Of a DNA stretch of 64,000 nucleotides, positions 43,611 through 52,036 are shown one piece after another (positions within the stretch are counted from its first letter, which is position 1; each line of letters begins with the position of its first letter). The stretch comes from Amycolatopsis australiensis (GTDB taxonomy: Bacteria > Actinomycetota > Actinomycetes > Mycobacteriales > Pseudonocardiaceae). The notes below the pieces were generated by a model, which saw only the letters and a list, made by a program, of their open reading frames with translations, was not told where the DNA came from and made no database searches. Made by a program: the position numbers and the translations under genes. The DNA is taken from assembly GCF_900119165.1 (NCBI RefSeq), contig NZ_FPJG01000006.1, positions 8,718,001-8,782,000 of the forward strand, in the 5' to 3' direction.

Positions 43611-44318
43611 TCAGAAACCGAGGTAGGCGTGGCGGAGGCCGTCGTCGGCCAGCAGCTCCGCCGCGGTGTCGACGGCGACGACCTTGCCCAGCGCCAGGAC
43701 GTAGCCGCGGTCGGCGATGGACAGCGCGCTGTGCGCGTTCTGCTCGACGAGGACGACGGTGAGCCCGGTGGCGGCGCGCAGGTCACGCAGGATGCCCATG
43801 ATCCGGGCGGTGATGAGCGGCGCGAGGCCGAGCGAGGGCTCGTCGAGCAGCAGCAGCCCGGGCCGGCTCATCAGGGCGCGCCCGATGGCCAGCATCTGCC
43901 GTTCGCCGCCGGAGAGCGTCGCGGCGGGTTTCGCCGCGCGTTCTTCGAGAGCGGGGAAGAGCTGGTACATCTCCCGCCGCGCGGCGGCGCGGTCGGCGCG
44001 GTCACGCCGCCACAGCGCGCCGAGCCGGAGGTTTTCGTCGACGGTCAGCTCGGTGATGACCCCGCCGCCTTCGGGCACGTGCGCGACGCCGCCCCGCGCG
44101 ATGCGATCGGGCGCCAGGCCGGTGAGTTCCGTGCCGTCCCAGGTGATCCGGCCGGCGCGGGCGGGTTGCAGGCCGCTGATGGTGCGCAGCAGCGTGGTCT
44201 TGCCGGCCCCGTTCGCCCCGAGCACGGCGGTGATCCCGCCGCGTTCGACGCGGAGGCCGACACCGTCGAGCGCCCGGACGGCGCCGTAGGAGACGGAAAG
44301 CTCGTCGATCTCAAGCAC
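43611..44318 (-). CDS. livF: LivF-type ATP-binding protein
   Basis: 235 residues from GTG at 44318 with AGGAGGTG upstream. Walker A GANGAGKTTLL, signature LSGGERQMLAIGRAL, Walker B LLLLDEPSLGLAP and the LivF-like VVLVEQNAHSALSIADRGYV identify it. The upstream 103 bp include a duplication of its own start region (see repeat at 44303-44433), so it no longer overlaps livG. Confidence 0.95.
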   Translation of the reverse strand: MLEIDELSVSYGAVRALDGVGLRVERGGITAVLGANGAGKTTLLRTISGLQPARAGRITWDGTELTGLAPDRIARGGVAHVPEGGGVITELTVDENLRLGALWRRDRADRAAARREMYQLFPALEERAAKPAATLSGGERQMLAIGRALMSRPGLLLLDEPSLGLAPLITARIMGILRDLRAATGLTVVLVEQNAHSALSIADRGYVLALGKVVAVDTAAELLADDGLRHAYLGF

Positions 44319-44433
44319 CGGGCACCTCCTGAGCGGAGTGCGCAGCGAGGCCGGCCCGATGACGCCACCCCGGCGCCCGGGCCGCCCCCGAAGCCACCGG
44401 AAACCCGTCGATCTCAAGCACCGGGCGCCTCCT
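44303..44433. repeat. 28-bp direct repeat around the livG/livF junction
   Basis: CGTCGATCTCAAGCACCGGGC occurs at 44303-44323 and 44406-44426, each followed by (a/g)cctcct, 103 bp apart. The first copy carries the live livF GTG and ribosome-binding site. The second carries livG's stop and a vestigial, out-of-frame copy of the livF start. The simplest reading is a duplication or insertion that pulled apart two formerly overlapping genes. Confidence 0.85.
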
Positions 44434-45220
44434 CGGCCGGGTCACCGAGGTAGGCCTCCGCCACCTTCGGGTCGGCCTGGATCTCCGCCGGGGTACCCGC
44501 CGCGATGACCTCGCCGAAGTTGAGCACGACCACGCGGTCGCAGACCTGCATCACCAGGTCCATGTGGTGCTCCACCAGCACCACCGCCATCCGCTGCCGC
44601 AGCGACAGGATCAGCGTCGCGAGTTCGGCCAGCTCCGCGGCCGAGAGCCCGCTCGCCGGTTCGTCCAGCAGCAGCAGATCCGGCTCGGCCACCAGCGCCC
44701 TGGCCAGCGCCACGCGTTTTCGGACCCCGTAAGGCAAAACTCCGGGCAGCCGGTCGGCGAGGTCGGCGATGCCCAGCTCGCCGAGCGTCTCGCGGGCGCG
44801 GCGGGCCAGGTCGGACTCGTCCCGCGCGGAGCGTCCGGCGCCGACGAGCGCGGGAAGCGCTCCCGTGCGAGCGTGCCGGCCCGCGCCGGCCATCACGTTC
44901 TCCAGCACCGTCAGCCCGGCGAACAACCCGAGCCCCTGCAGGGTCCGGACGATCCCGAGCCGGGCCAGGTGCTCCGGGCGGTGCCGGACGAGCGGCTCCC
45001 CGCGCCACAGCACGCGGCCGGACTGCGGCCGGACGAACCCGCAGACGACGTTGAACAGCGTGGTCTTCCCGGCACCGTTCGGCCCGATGACCCCGACGAC
45101 GGTCCCGGCGCCGACGCTCAGCCGGACGTCGTGCAGCGCGGTGAGCCCGCCGAACCGCACGGTGAGCCCGTCGACCACGAGCAGGTCCTCGCCGGACGGT
45201 GCCTCCCCAACGAGTGTCAT
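44414..45220 (-). CDS. livG: LivG-type ATP-binding protein
   Basis: 268 residues from ATG at 45220 with AGGAGAG upstream. Walker A GPNGAGKTTLFNVV, Walker B LLLLDEPASGLS, the LivG-like VVLVEHHMDLVMQVCDRVVV, and the ABC signature replaced by LPYGVRKRVALARAL. First gene of the operon livG-F-H-M-binding protein; the promoter must lie in 45221-45392. Confidence 0.94.
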   Translation of the reverse strand: MTLVGEAPSGEDLLVVDGLTVRFGGLTALHDVRLSVGAGTVVGVIGPNGAGKTTLFNVVCGFVRPQSGRVLWRGEPLVRHRPEHLARLGIVRTLQGLGLFAGLTVLENVMAGAGRHARTGALPALVGAGRSARDESDLARRARETLGELGIADLADRLPGVLPYGVRKRVALARALVAEPDLLLLDEPASGLSAAELAELATLILSLRQRMAVVLVEHHMDLVMQVCDRVVVLNFGEVIAAGTPAEIQADPKVAEAYLGDPAEEAPGA

Positions 45221-45392
45221 CGATGACTCTCCTGTCTCACCATGTGGACCAGGCCGTACCGCGCGGTCGGTATGAAGAGGGTGGGGTGCCGCGCCGGTCG
45301 TGTCAAGGTGTGAAAGGGAGATACCGGGATCTTCGCCACCGGTCCGAAAATCCCGGACGGCCGGCCGGAACAGGAAAGTACTGGCGGAACGG

Positions 45393-45424
45393 AAAAAGGG
45401 CAGGTGCGCGAGGCACCCGCCCTT
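45393..45424 (-). terminator. Rho-independent terminator after orphan binding-protein gene
   Basis: On the minus strand AAGGGC-GGGTGC pairs with GCACCTGCCCTT across CTCGC and is followed by TTTCC: a stem with a T-run, 18 bp past the stop. Confidence 0.85.
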
Positions 45425-45441
45425 CCGGTCTTCCTTGCCGC

Positions 45442-46416
45442 TCAGCCGGTACTGGCCTGCGGGGCGATCATCGAGGACGCGTCGATCTTCGTCTGGACCA
45501 CGTCCAGCTGCTGCAGCAGGTCCGGCACCCGCTGGATGCGCCGGGCGTCCAGGGTGGACCCGAACGCGGGCATCACCATCAGGCTCGCGATGTCCACGTC
45601 CACGTGGGCGTTGCGGACGACCAGCGGCTCGATCCGGGACCGGTCCACCGCGGCGCGCGTGGCGTTGAGCATCGCGCGCTGGAACGCGAGCATCGTCTTC
45701 GGGTGGTCCTGCACCCACTTCGCCGTGGCGCCGTAGCCGGTCAGCGGGAAGGCCTGGGTGCTGCCGCTCGCCGCGTCGATGACCGGGTACGCGCCGGCGA
45801 TCTTGGCTGCCTGCGTGAGGAACGGTTCCGGCTGGTAGGCGGCGTCGACCCGGCCCTGCGCCAGCGCCGTGGCCATGTCCGGCAGCGGCATCGGCACCCA
45901 CTGCACCTTGGCGAAGTCGACGCCGTGGTCCCGCATCACCGAGCGGGTCAGCACGTCGGAAGCGGCGTTCTTCGAGCTGATGGCGATCCGCCTGCCCGCC
46001 AGGTCGCTCACGGTCTTGACCGGCGAGTTCGGCACGGTGACGACCTCGTTGCTGCGCGGGCTGGCCGAGGTGGCGTCCGCGATGAGCTTCAGGTCCGTCC
46101 CGCTGTTCTTGGCCAGGAAGAACAGCGTGTAGGTGGAGATCGCGAGGTCGTCCTGGCCGCTGGTCATGCGGCTGAGCGACTCCTGCCCGCTGGCGGCGAC
46201 GTCGGCCTGCACCTGCAGGCCTTCGGCCGCGAAGTAGCCGCCGTCCTGGGCCAGCCAGAACGTGGCGAGGTCGACGGCGGAGAAGATCGCGACCCGGATC
46301 GCCGGCTTCTCGACGGGGCCGCCGGTGCCGGACGCGCCGCGCTGGCTGCACCCGCTCACCAGGGCGACGACGAGCGCGAGCACGGCGAACCGGCGCGTCG
46401 AGGCGCGTTTGGGCAT
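45442..46416 (-). CDS. NMT1/SsuA-type substrate-binding lipoprotein (orphan)
   Basis: 324 residues from ATG at 46416. Lipobox LVSGCS places the lipid Cys at about 23. The NMT1/THI5-like fold shows FWLAQDGGYFAAEGLQVQAD, DLAISTYTLFFL, DLAGRRIAISSKNAASDVLT and GRVDAAYQPEPFL. Relatives bind sulfonates, nitrate or thiamine precursors. No matching permease or ATPase gene adjoins it. It precedes the Liv operon in the same direction but is closed off by a terminator, so the partner transporter is elsewhere or it borrows one. Confidence 0.9.
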   Translation of the reverse strand: MPKRASTRRFAVLALVVALVSGCSQRGASGTGGPVEKPAIRVAIFSAVDLATFWLAQDGGYFAAEGLQVQADVAASGQESLSRMTSGQDDLAISTYTLFFLAKNSGTDLKLIADATSASPRSNEVVTVPNSPVKTVSDLAGRRIAISSKNAASDVLTRSVMRDHGVDFAKVQWVPMPLPDMATALAQGRVDAAYQPEPFLTQAAKIAGAYPVIDAASGSTQAFPLTGYGATAKWVQDHPKTMLAFQRAMLNATRAAVDRSRIEPLVVRNAHVDVDIASLMVMPAFGSTLDARRIQRVPDLLQQLDVVQTKIDASSMIAPQASTG

Positions 46417-46460
46417 GCCACTCCTCGGAAAAGATTCTGCGGAACGGGAAATCCGGCTTC

Positions 46461-46628
46461 TCACCAGCCGTTGTCGGCGGGACTGTAGATGACGATTTCC
46501 CGGTCCGCAAACACCTCGGCGAGCCGGCCGGACCGGCCGCCGAACGGGTAATCCACCCACCGCAGGGCGATCACCAACGGAAACAAACCCACGAGAAACC
46601 GGCACACAGCGTGATCGTCATCCGCCAA
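46461..46628 (-). other. Possible 55-aa open frame; otherwise empty 46417-46738 gap
   Basis: The 322-bp gap has lower GC than its surroundings. One minus-strand frame from TTG at 46628 encodes LADDDHAVCRFLVGLFPLVI and then ALRWVDYPFGGRSGRLAEVF, ending NGW, with one hydrophobic stretch. No ribosome-binding site or family supports it. I see nothing else in the gap. Confidence 0.2.
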
Positions 46629-46738
46629 CCGGCCCAGCGCACTGCGGCGGATGATCCATCGGGATCCGGATGGCGGACAGCGCGGTGAACAAGGGAAACC
46701 CGATTCCGGCGCCACCATTTCGGGCGACCCGAATTCGC

Positions 46739-47722
46739 TCAGCCGAATCGGAACTCGAGCACACTCCGGCCACTCAAATCGGTCACCGCGTCGAGAACCA
46801 TCCCGTGGGCGGAGGCGAGCGCTTCGAACTCCCCGACCCGCCGTTCCCGGCCACCGAAGATGACGAGCATGGCCAGGTCCATGTCGGTCCCTGCCTGCCG
46901 CCCGCCGACCGGCTCGACGATCAGGACGCGCCCGTCCGGGCGGGCCGCTTCCGCGCACCGGGCCAGGATCCGGTGGGCGTGCTCGTCGTCCCAGTCGTGG
47001 AGGATGTCGCACAGCAGGTAGGCGTCCGCGCCCGCCGGGAGCGGGTCGAAGAAGCTGGCCGCGATCGCCTCGGCACGGTCACCGACGCCGTACGCGGCGA
47101 ACGTGGCGGCGGCTTCGCTCGCGGTCGGGTCGAGGTCGACCAGCTTGCCCCGCAGTCCCGGGTGGGCCGCCAGGATCGCCGCGAGCAGCGCCCCGCGGCC
47201 ACCGCCGACGTCGGCGATCGTGGCGAACCGGCCCCAGCCGTAGCCGGCGGCCAGCCGCGGGATCTGCTCGCGGAGCCGGTGCGCCATCTGCCGGTCGAAC
47301 GACTCCCGCAGGTGCGGGTGCTCGGCGAGGTCCGCCCAGAAGTCCCGCCCGTACCGGCGGCCGTACCCGGGCTCCCCGGTGGTGACGCTGTGCAGGAGCT
47401 CCACGAACGCCAGCTCGGCGCGCCCGCCCGCGGTGCCCAGGTCCAGCAGGACGGTGACCAGGCTGTCGCCGCAGAGGTGCGCGCCGAACTCAGTGGTCCG
47501 GTAGCCGGTGGCCGTCCGCTCGAAGAAGCCGAGGCTCGTGAGGTGCCCGAGCAGCTGCCCGAGCGGAACCGGCGCGACGCCGAGCTCCCCGGCCAGCTCG
47601 GCGACTCCGGCTCCGGCCCCGCGCAACCGGTCCGGCAGGCCCAGGGTCACCGCCACGCGCAGCGCCATCGGGGTCGCGAGACCGGCCATGCGCAGGATCG
47701 TGGTCACGTCGTCGCCGCCCAT
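46739..47722 (-). CDS. SAM-dependent O-methyltransferase (Methyltransf_2 type)
   Basis: 327 residues from ATG at 47722. An N-terminal dimerisation/winged-helix region (about 1-100; ATPMALRVAVTLGLPDRL) is followed by the Rossmann core with the SAM motif IADVGGGRGALLAAIL (about 168-183), the acidic VDLDPT, the motif ILHDWDDEHAHRIL with a candidate catalytic His, and RVLIVEPVG. Family members methylate hydroxyl groups of polyketides and other natural products. It is 14 bp downstream of a SnoaL-like gene in the same direction, a typical tailoring pair. Confidence 0.93.
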   Translation of the reverse strand: MGGDDVTTILRMAGLATPMALRVAVTLGLPDRLRGAGAGVAELAGELGVAPVPLGQLLGHLTSLGFFERTATGYRTTEFGAHLCGDSLVTVLLDLGTAGGRAELAFVELLHSVTTGEPGYGRRYGRDFWADLAEHPHLRESFDRQMAHRLREQIPRLAAGYGWGRFATIADVGGGRGALLAAILAAHPGLRGKLVDLDPTASEAAATFAAYGVGDRAEAIAASFFDPLPAGADAYLLCDILHDWDDEHAHRILARCAEAARPDGRVLIVEPVGGRQAGTDMDLAMLVIFGGRERRVGEFEALASAHGMVLDAVTDLSGRSVLEFRFG

Positions 47723-47736
47723 GACGGCCGATCCTG

Positions 47737-48165
47737 TCAGCCGGGGAACATCGTGTCGCGCGAAATCGCGTCGTTCCCGTCGAGCAGCAGGACTTCCAGG
47801 CCACCCCCGGCGACCTCGCCGTCGGCGACGCGCACGGTGCTCCACTCGAACTTGACGACCGGCCCGAGCCGGACGGCCGTGCCCCGGGTCCGGAAGGTGA
47901 ATTCGCCGGTGGCGACGAACCGCTCGTAGCTGCGGCGCACCCGCGTCTCGATGGCCGCGTGACCGCGCGCCTCGAAGACAGGCGAGCCGAAGCCGAGCTC
48001 CGCGGCGACCCGCACCACCTCGGCCGGGGGCAGCAGGACGTGGACGCCGCCGGGCGCCCACAGCTCGTGGATCGCGGCCCGCCGGGCCTGCTCGCCGGGT
48101 TCGGTCCAGAGGGCGATGTAGCGGTCGGCCAGCGCCTGCGGGCCGAGCTTCGAGGATGTGCTCAC
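47737..48165 (-). CDS. SnoaL-like (NTF2-fold) protein
   Basis: 142 residues from GTG at 48165; no clear ribosome-binding site. Features of the cone-shaped NTF2 fold: ALADRYIALWTEPGEQARRA at the N-terminus, ELWAPGGVHVLLPPAEVV, then GHAAIETRVRRSYERFVATG, and a C-terminal beta sheet (VVKFEWSTVRVADGEVAGGG). Relatives are polyketide cyclases, isomerases or hydroxylases. It pairs with the O-methyltransferase gene; substrate unknown. Confidence 0.82.
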   Translation of the reverse strand: MSTSSKLGPQALADRYIALWTEPGEQARRAAIHELWAPGGVHVLLPPAEVVRVAAELGFGSPVFEARGHAAIETRVRRSYERFVATGEFTFRTRGTAVRLGPVVKFEWSTVRVADGEVAGGGLEVLLLDGNDAISRDTMFPG

Positions 48166-48330
48166 GCCGCGATCGTCGGCCACCGGGCACCGGCCGCCAA
48201 TTCCCCGCGGGGAATCACCGCGCCTCCACAAGGGACAGTCGGTGACCGGATGACCGCTGCGGGCAAAGGGAAGCGGATCGGAAGCCGGGTGCGGCAAGAT
48301 CGGCGGCACCCGAACCTGAGGAGTCCCGCC

Positions 48331-48519
48331 ATGAGAGCCCGTTTCGTCCAGGCCGTCATCGGCACGGCCTTCCTGGGCGCCCTCGTCCTCGCGCCCGCCG
48401 CCCAGGCGAGCGAGCCGCCGCCCCAGAACGGTCCCACCATCGGCGGCGGGCCCTACATCGGCGACGGCAAGCCGTTGGCCACGCCGCCCGCGGGCACGGC
48501 CAAGGCGGCCACCAGGTAG
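48331..48519 (+). CDS. Small secreted peptide
   Basis: 62 residues from ATG at 48331, preceded by GAGGAG. A signal peptide (MRARFVQAVIGTAFLGALVL then APAAQA) leaves a mature, Pro/Gly-rich peptide of about 36 residues (SEPPPQNGPTIGGGPYIGDG...). No Cys or known antimicrobial motif. It runs directly into the pseudogene region. Role unknown. Confidence 0.65.
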   Translation: MRARFVQAVIGTAFLGALVLAPAAQASEPPPQNGPTIGGGPYIGDGKPLATPPAGTAKAATR

Positions 48520-48539
48520 GCCGCGCGCAGGACGGCGTC

Positions 48540-48890
48540 GCGCAGCAGGGCGGCGCTGTCCCGCGCGCGGGCCGGGGCGAGCACGAACCCCGCGGTGGTG
48601 TGCTCCCCCCAGCCGGCCATCACCTGCGGCTCGCCGAAGCCGCGGATCGGGCACGGCAGCGGCGGCGCCGCCGGCACGTGCGCGTCGCCGGCCGGCAAGC
48701 TCACGTCGGCGCGCGCCGCCTGCTCCGGCACCGCCCGCGCGGCCCGGCCGGGCGGCGCCTGGTGCGCCACGACGAGTGCCCGCGGGACCCCCAGTCCCGC
48801 GGCCACCCGCCGCTGCGCCACCCGGTAGGCGACCAGGGCGCCGAGGCCCGCGCCGAACAGCACGTGGGGCCGCGAGGCGGCCGACGCGAT
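48540..48890 (-). pseudogene. Type II thioesterase fragment
   Basis: The minus strand encodes RPHVLFGAGLGALVAYRVAQ, in which the expected GHSLG elbow is changed to GAGLG so the catalytic Ser is gone, then PRALVVAHQAPPGR and PIRGFGEPQVMAGWGEHTTA. There is no N-terminal HAGG part and no C-terminal GGHFF part. A second thioesterase, more complete but also damaged, lies at 26903-27628. Confidence 0.75.
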
Positions 48891-48904
48891 CGACCGGTCC
48901 CTGA

Positions 48905-49469
48905 CGGGGTTCCGCGACCTCGGGTCGAGCTTCGGCGAGGCAACGGCCCTCACGGCGTTGAGCGCGTTGCAGAACGCCCGCGGCGGACACACGGAGGCGG
49001 CCAGGACGGCGGAAGCGGCACTGGCCCAGGTCCGCCGCGACGGCGACCGCCAGGTGGAGGCGGCGGCCCTGATAGCGCTGGGCCGGCCCTCGGAGGCCGC
49101 CGGCGACCTCGCGACAGCGGAGCGGGTGCTGAGCGAAGCGTGGCAGCCGGCGGCGGATTCGGGGCTGCGCGGCCGGCTGGCGGAGGCATCGGCAACGCTG
49201 GCCTGGGTGCTGGCGGCGGCGGGCCGGGTCCGGAAGCGGGCGAGAAGGCGAGAACGGCCCTGGACGCGGCCCGCGCGGGCGGCTACCGGCTGCTGGAGGC
49301 CCAGGCCCTGCTCGGCCTGGCGGCGGTGGAAGGAGCGGCGGGCCGTTCGACGCTGGCCACCGGGACGGCGCGCGAGGCGCGGGGGCTGTACCGGTCCGCC
49401 GGGCACGTGACGGGAGAGGCGTTGGCGGAGCGGTTCCTGACGGAGCCGGCCGGCCGCGCGACCGGCTGA
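48905..49469 (+). pseudogene. TPR C-terminal fragment of an AfsR/LuxR-type large regulator
   Basis: TGFRDLGSSFGEATALTALS, TEAARTAEAALAQVRRDGDR and SEAAGDLATAERVLSEAWQP run in one frame. After a frameshift near 49230 come KARTALDAARAGGYRLLEAQ and AREARGLYRSAGHVTGEALA. These are tetratricopeptide-like repeats from the C-terminal end of SARP/AfsR or LAL regulators. The DNA-binding and ATPase parts are missing. Confidence 0.72.
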
Positions 49470-49563
49470 ACCGGTTGCGGTCCAGAGCGGCCGGGGCGCC
49501 GGCCACCTCAAGGCCTGCCCCCAAAGGGTGAGGCCGCCTTCACCCACCACGCCCGGCCGCGGC

Positions 49564-49579
49564 GGGACATACTTGTCCC
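49564..49579. promoter_or_regulatory. Palindrome abutting the GntR start codon
   Basis: GGGACATACTTGTCCC is a perfect inverted repeat (6-bp arms, TACT centre) whose last base touches the GntR ATG at 49580. It may be an autoregulatory operator over the transcription start of a short-leader mRNA. Confidence 0.5.
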
Positions 49580-50347
49580 ATGCCCCGCCCGAAACACGTC
49601 GCCGCGAGCGATCTCCGGCTTCCGGACGCTCTGCAGCCCGGGCGGCCCAAAGGCGACCAGCTCCGGGAGATCCTCGAAACCGCCGCCGTCGAGGCCGGTC
49701 CCGGACGGCTCATGCCGTCCGAGCGGTTTCTCGCCGAGCACTTCGGGGTCGCTCGCGGGACCGTGCGCCAGGAGGTGAACCGCCTGGTCGCCGACGGTGT
49801 CCTCTACCGGCGGCACGGCACCGCCACCTTCACCGCCGAGCGCCAGGCCGCGCACATCGACATGCTGACCTCCTTCACCGAGGACATGGAGGCCCGCGGC
49901 GTCGTCCCCAAGACGAAGGTCCTGCACGCCGAGGTCGAGCGCGCCGGCGCGCGGCTGGCCGGGCGGCTCAACGTGCCTCCCGGCGCCCGCGTCTTCCGGC
50001 TGGAACGGCTGCGCTACGTCGACGACGAGCCCTTCGCCGTCGAGCGCACCAACCTCTCCGTCGACCGGTTCCCCGGCATCGAGCTGTTCGACTGGGAGAC
50101 GCAGTCGCTGCACCGCACCATCGAGGAACGCTGGGGCGTGCACGCCGAGTGGAACGACACCGCGATCTCCGCCGTCCTGCCCGACGCCGGCGACGCCGCC
50201 CTGCTCGGCATCGAGACCAGCCAGCCCTGCCTGATCATCGAAGGCACCCTCCACGACCAGAGCGGCGGCGTCATCGAGGCGGGCCGGTCCCTCTACCGCG
50301 CGGACCGCTACACCGTCTTCACGCAGGCGCGCCGGAACCCGCGCTGA
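49580..50347 (+). CDS. GntR/HutC-family regulator (UTRA domain)
   Basis: 255 residues from ATG at 49580. The winged helix at about 20-85 (QLREILETAAVEAGPGRLMP, SERFLAEHFGVARGTVRQEV) is followed by a UTRA ligand domain (about 95-250; SFTEDMEARGVVPKTKVLHA, VFRLERLRYVDDEPFAVERT). HutC-type members such as DasR respond to phosphorylated sugars. It converges with the PTS/ceramidase operon (29-bp overlap of 3' ends). The operon's far upstream region holds a perfect DasR-like box, so it is the likely regulator. Confidence 0.93.
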   Translation: MPRPKHVAASDLRLPDALQPGRPKGDQLREILETAAVEAGPGRLMPSERFLAEHFGVARGTVRQEVNRLVADGVLYRRHGTATFTAERQAAHIDMLTSFTEDMEARGVVPKTKVLHAEVERAGARLAGRLNVPPGARVFRLERLRYVDDEPFAVERTNLSVDRFPGIELFDWETQSLHRTIEERWGVHAEWNDTAISAVLPDAGDAALLGIETSQPCLIIEGTLHDQSGGVIEAGRSLYRADRYTVFTQARRNPR

Positions 50348-51641
50348 CGTGGTGCTTCCGGAGCAGCTTCAGGCAGTGCTCCACCAGCACGTCGGCGGCG
50401 TCGGGGCCGAAGAGCGTCACGTACGATTCGTACACCCGCTCGCGGTGCCCGTCGGCGTCCGGCAGGTACCCGAGGTAGCCGTCGGTGTAGCCGATCACCC
50501 GCGTGTGCCGGAACGGGCTGCCCCGGCGGATCCGCAGCCCCAGTGACGCGAACAGCTCGAACGGCGTGTGCAGCCACGCGATCTCCCCCAGCGACACGAC
50601 GCTGACGGGCACCTCCGCGCAGCCCGTCGGCCGGTCGGTGGCCGCCATCGCCGCGAGCATCGCGCAGCCTTCGTAGCGGGTCTGCGCGATCCGGACGGCC
50701 GGGTGGTCCTCGCCGTGGCAAGCCAGCTCGCGCTGCCACTCGCGCTCGGCCGTCTGTCGCAGCTCCAGGCTGTCCTCGAGCGACGGCACGTCCCGGTAGG
50801 GCAGGTGCAGCGCCGACCGCGAGAGCCGGACCGGGCCGGTTTCGGCCGTGGCCGGGGCCGCCGCCAGCGTGCGCGCGATCGACGTCGCCAGGTGGCCGCC
50901 GAGCGTGCGGACCTCGTCGTGGCCGCGGCCGCGCCGGACGAACCGGGAGCTCGCGTCACCCGCCGCGCCCTGCAGGAACGCCGCGACCGGCTGCCCGATC
51001 AGCGCCGCCAGCTCGCGGCGGGTCGCGCCCGGCCAGTCCGCCGACCAGGCCAGGTTGTCGGGGCCGAGCACGGTCGGGTGGCTGGCGTAGTCGAACAGCA
51101 GCGCCGCCGGGGTGCCGTCGTCGCGGCGCAGCTCCAGCACGCCGAACGACGGGTCGTGCGGCCCGTCCGGCCGGTAGCGGTTGCTGCCGACGGCTTCGGT
51201 CGACCCCGCGTGCCAGCGGGCCCGCACCCGCCCGCGGCCGGCGCGCAGCCGCAGCGCGGCGCCGGCGACCGTCTCGGCCATCCGCCCGACCAGGCCGGCG
51301 TCGCGCTGCCCGGGCAGGCCCGGGTGCAGCGGGCCGGTCCAGCCCTCGGGCCCCGAATGCGTGTGCGACGCGCAGACCAGCACCCGCGCCGGGTCGATGC
51401 CGACCGCCGCGGCCACGGCGTCGGCGAGCGTGCGGGTCAGCCCGGCGTCGGCCGCGAGCGCGTCCAGTGCCAGCCACAGCACCCCGGGGTCGTCTTCGGT
51501 GGACAGCCAGATCAGCGACGCCTCGAGGTCGTCGTGCGTGCCGGTCGCGACGCCGTGCCGCGCCAGGTAGCCGCCGAGCGGGTGCCCGGGTCCCGGCGTG
51601 ATCCGGACGTCCTGCGCGGCCAGCAGGAGCGGGGCGGTCAC
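50319..51641 (-). CDS. Neutral/alkaline ceramidase-fold hydrolase, no signal peptide
   Basis: 440 residues from GTG at 51641, overlapping the EIIA stop (GTGA). N-terminal ceramidase-like signatures: DVRITPGPGHPLGGYLARHG, the Zn motif CASHTHSGPEGW (His93, His95), LLFDYASHPTVLGPDNLAWS with a further Zn His, and GAAGDASSRF in the position of the NxGDxSP nucleophile motif. A true ceramidase is secreted and longer (about 650 aa); this one is short and cytoplasmic. Being the last gene of a PTS operon, it more likely hydrolyses an amide or ester in an imported, phosphorylated sugar compound (inference). Confidence 0.85.
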   Translation of the reverse strand: MTAPLLLAAQDVRITPGPGHPLGGYLARHGVATGTHDDLEASLIWLSTEDDPGVLWLALDALAADAGLTRTLADAVAAAVGIDPARVLVCASHTHSGPEGWTGPLHPGLPGQRDAGLVGRMAETVAGAALRLRAGRGRVRARWHAGSTEAVGSNRYRPDGPHDPSFGVLELRRDDGTPAALLFDYASHPTVLGPDNLAWSADWPGATRRELAALIGQPVAAFLQGAAGDASSRFVRRGRGHDEVRTLGGHLATSIARTLAAAPATAETGPVRLSRSALHLPYRDVPSLEDSLELRQTAEREWQRELACHGEDHPAVRIAQTRYEGCAMLAAMAATDRPTGCAEVPVSVVSLGEIAWLHTPFELFASLGLRIRRGSPFRHTRVIGYTDGYLGYLPDADGHRERVYESYVTLFGPDAADVLVEHCLKLLRKHHVSAGSGAPA

Positions 51642-52027
51642 CAGGTGGATTCCAGGACGTCGACGACGCCGTCGCGGCCGGCGGCGCGGGCCACCCCGGC
51701 GAGCTCGGCGACGTCGCCGGTGGTGTGCAGCAGGACTTCCAGCAGCATCGGCAGGTTCAGCCCGGAGACCAGCTGCAGGCCCGGGCGCGTGGCCGCGAGC
51801 GCGCGGACGGCGTTGAACGGCGACCCGCCGTGCAGGTCGGCGAGCACCAGCGCCTCGGTGGCGTCGCCGAGCAGCGCGAGCAGCCGGACGCCGAACTCCT
51901 CCGGGCTGTCGCGCGGGCTCAGCTCGCAGACCTTCAGCCGCGACTGCGGGCCGAGGATCATTTCGGCCGCTTCCCCCACGCCGGAGGGCAGGCGGCCGTG
52001 CCCGGCCAGGACGATCGGGACGGACAT
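51638..52027 (-). CDS. PTS EIIA component, mannose/sorbose family
   Basis: 129 residues starting MSVPIVLAGHGRLPSGVGEA; His10 is the phosphorylated residue of the EIIA-Man fold. LVLADLHGGSPFNAVRAL is the family's second signature. It takes phosphate from HPr and passes it to the EIIB encoded upstream. It lies 9 nt after the EIICD stop. Confidence 0.94.
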   Translation of the reverse strand: MSVPIVLAGHGRLPSGVGEAAEMILGPQSRLKVCELSPRDSPEEFGVRLLALLGDATEALVLADLHGGSPFNAVRALAATRPGLQLVSGLNLPMLLEVLLHTTGDVAELAGVARAAGRDGVVDVLESTW

Positions 52028-52036
52028 GGCGGACTC

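Noticed and set aside
46739..48190. One 483-residue methyltransferase fusion
   Set aside because: The upstream part of that frame is antisense-like; a separate SnoaL-like gene occupies 47737-48165 in another frame and the methyltransferase has its own ATG at 47722.
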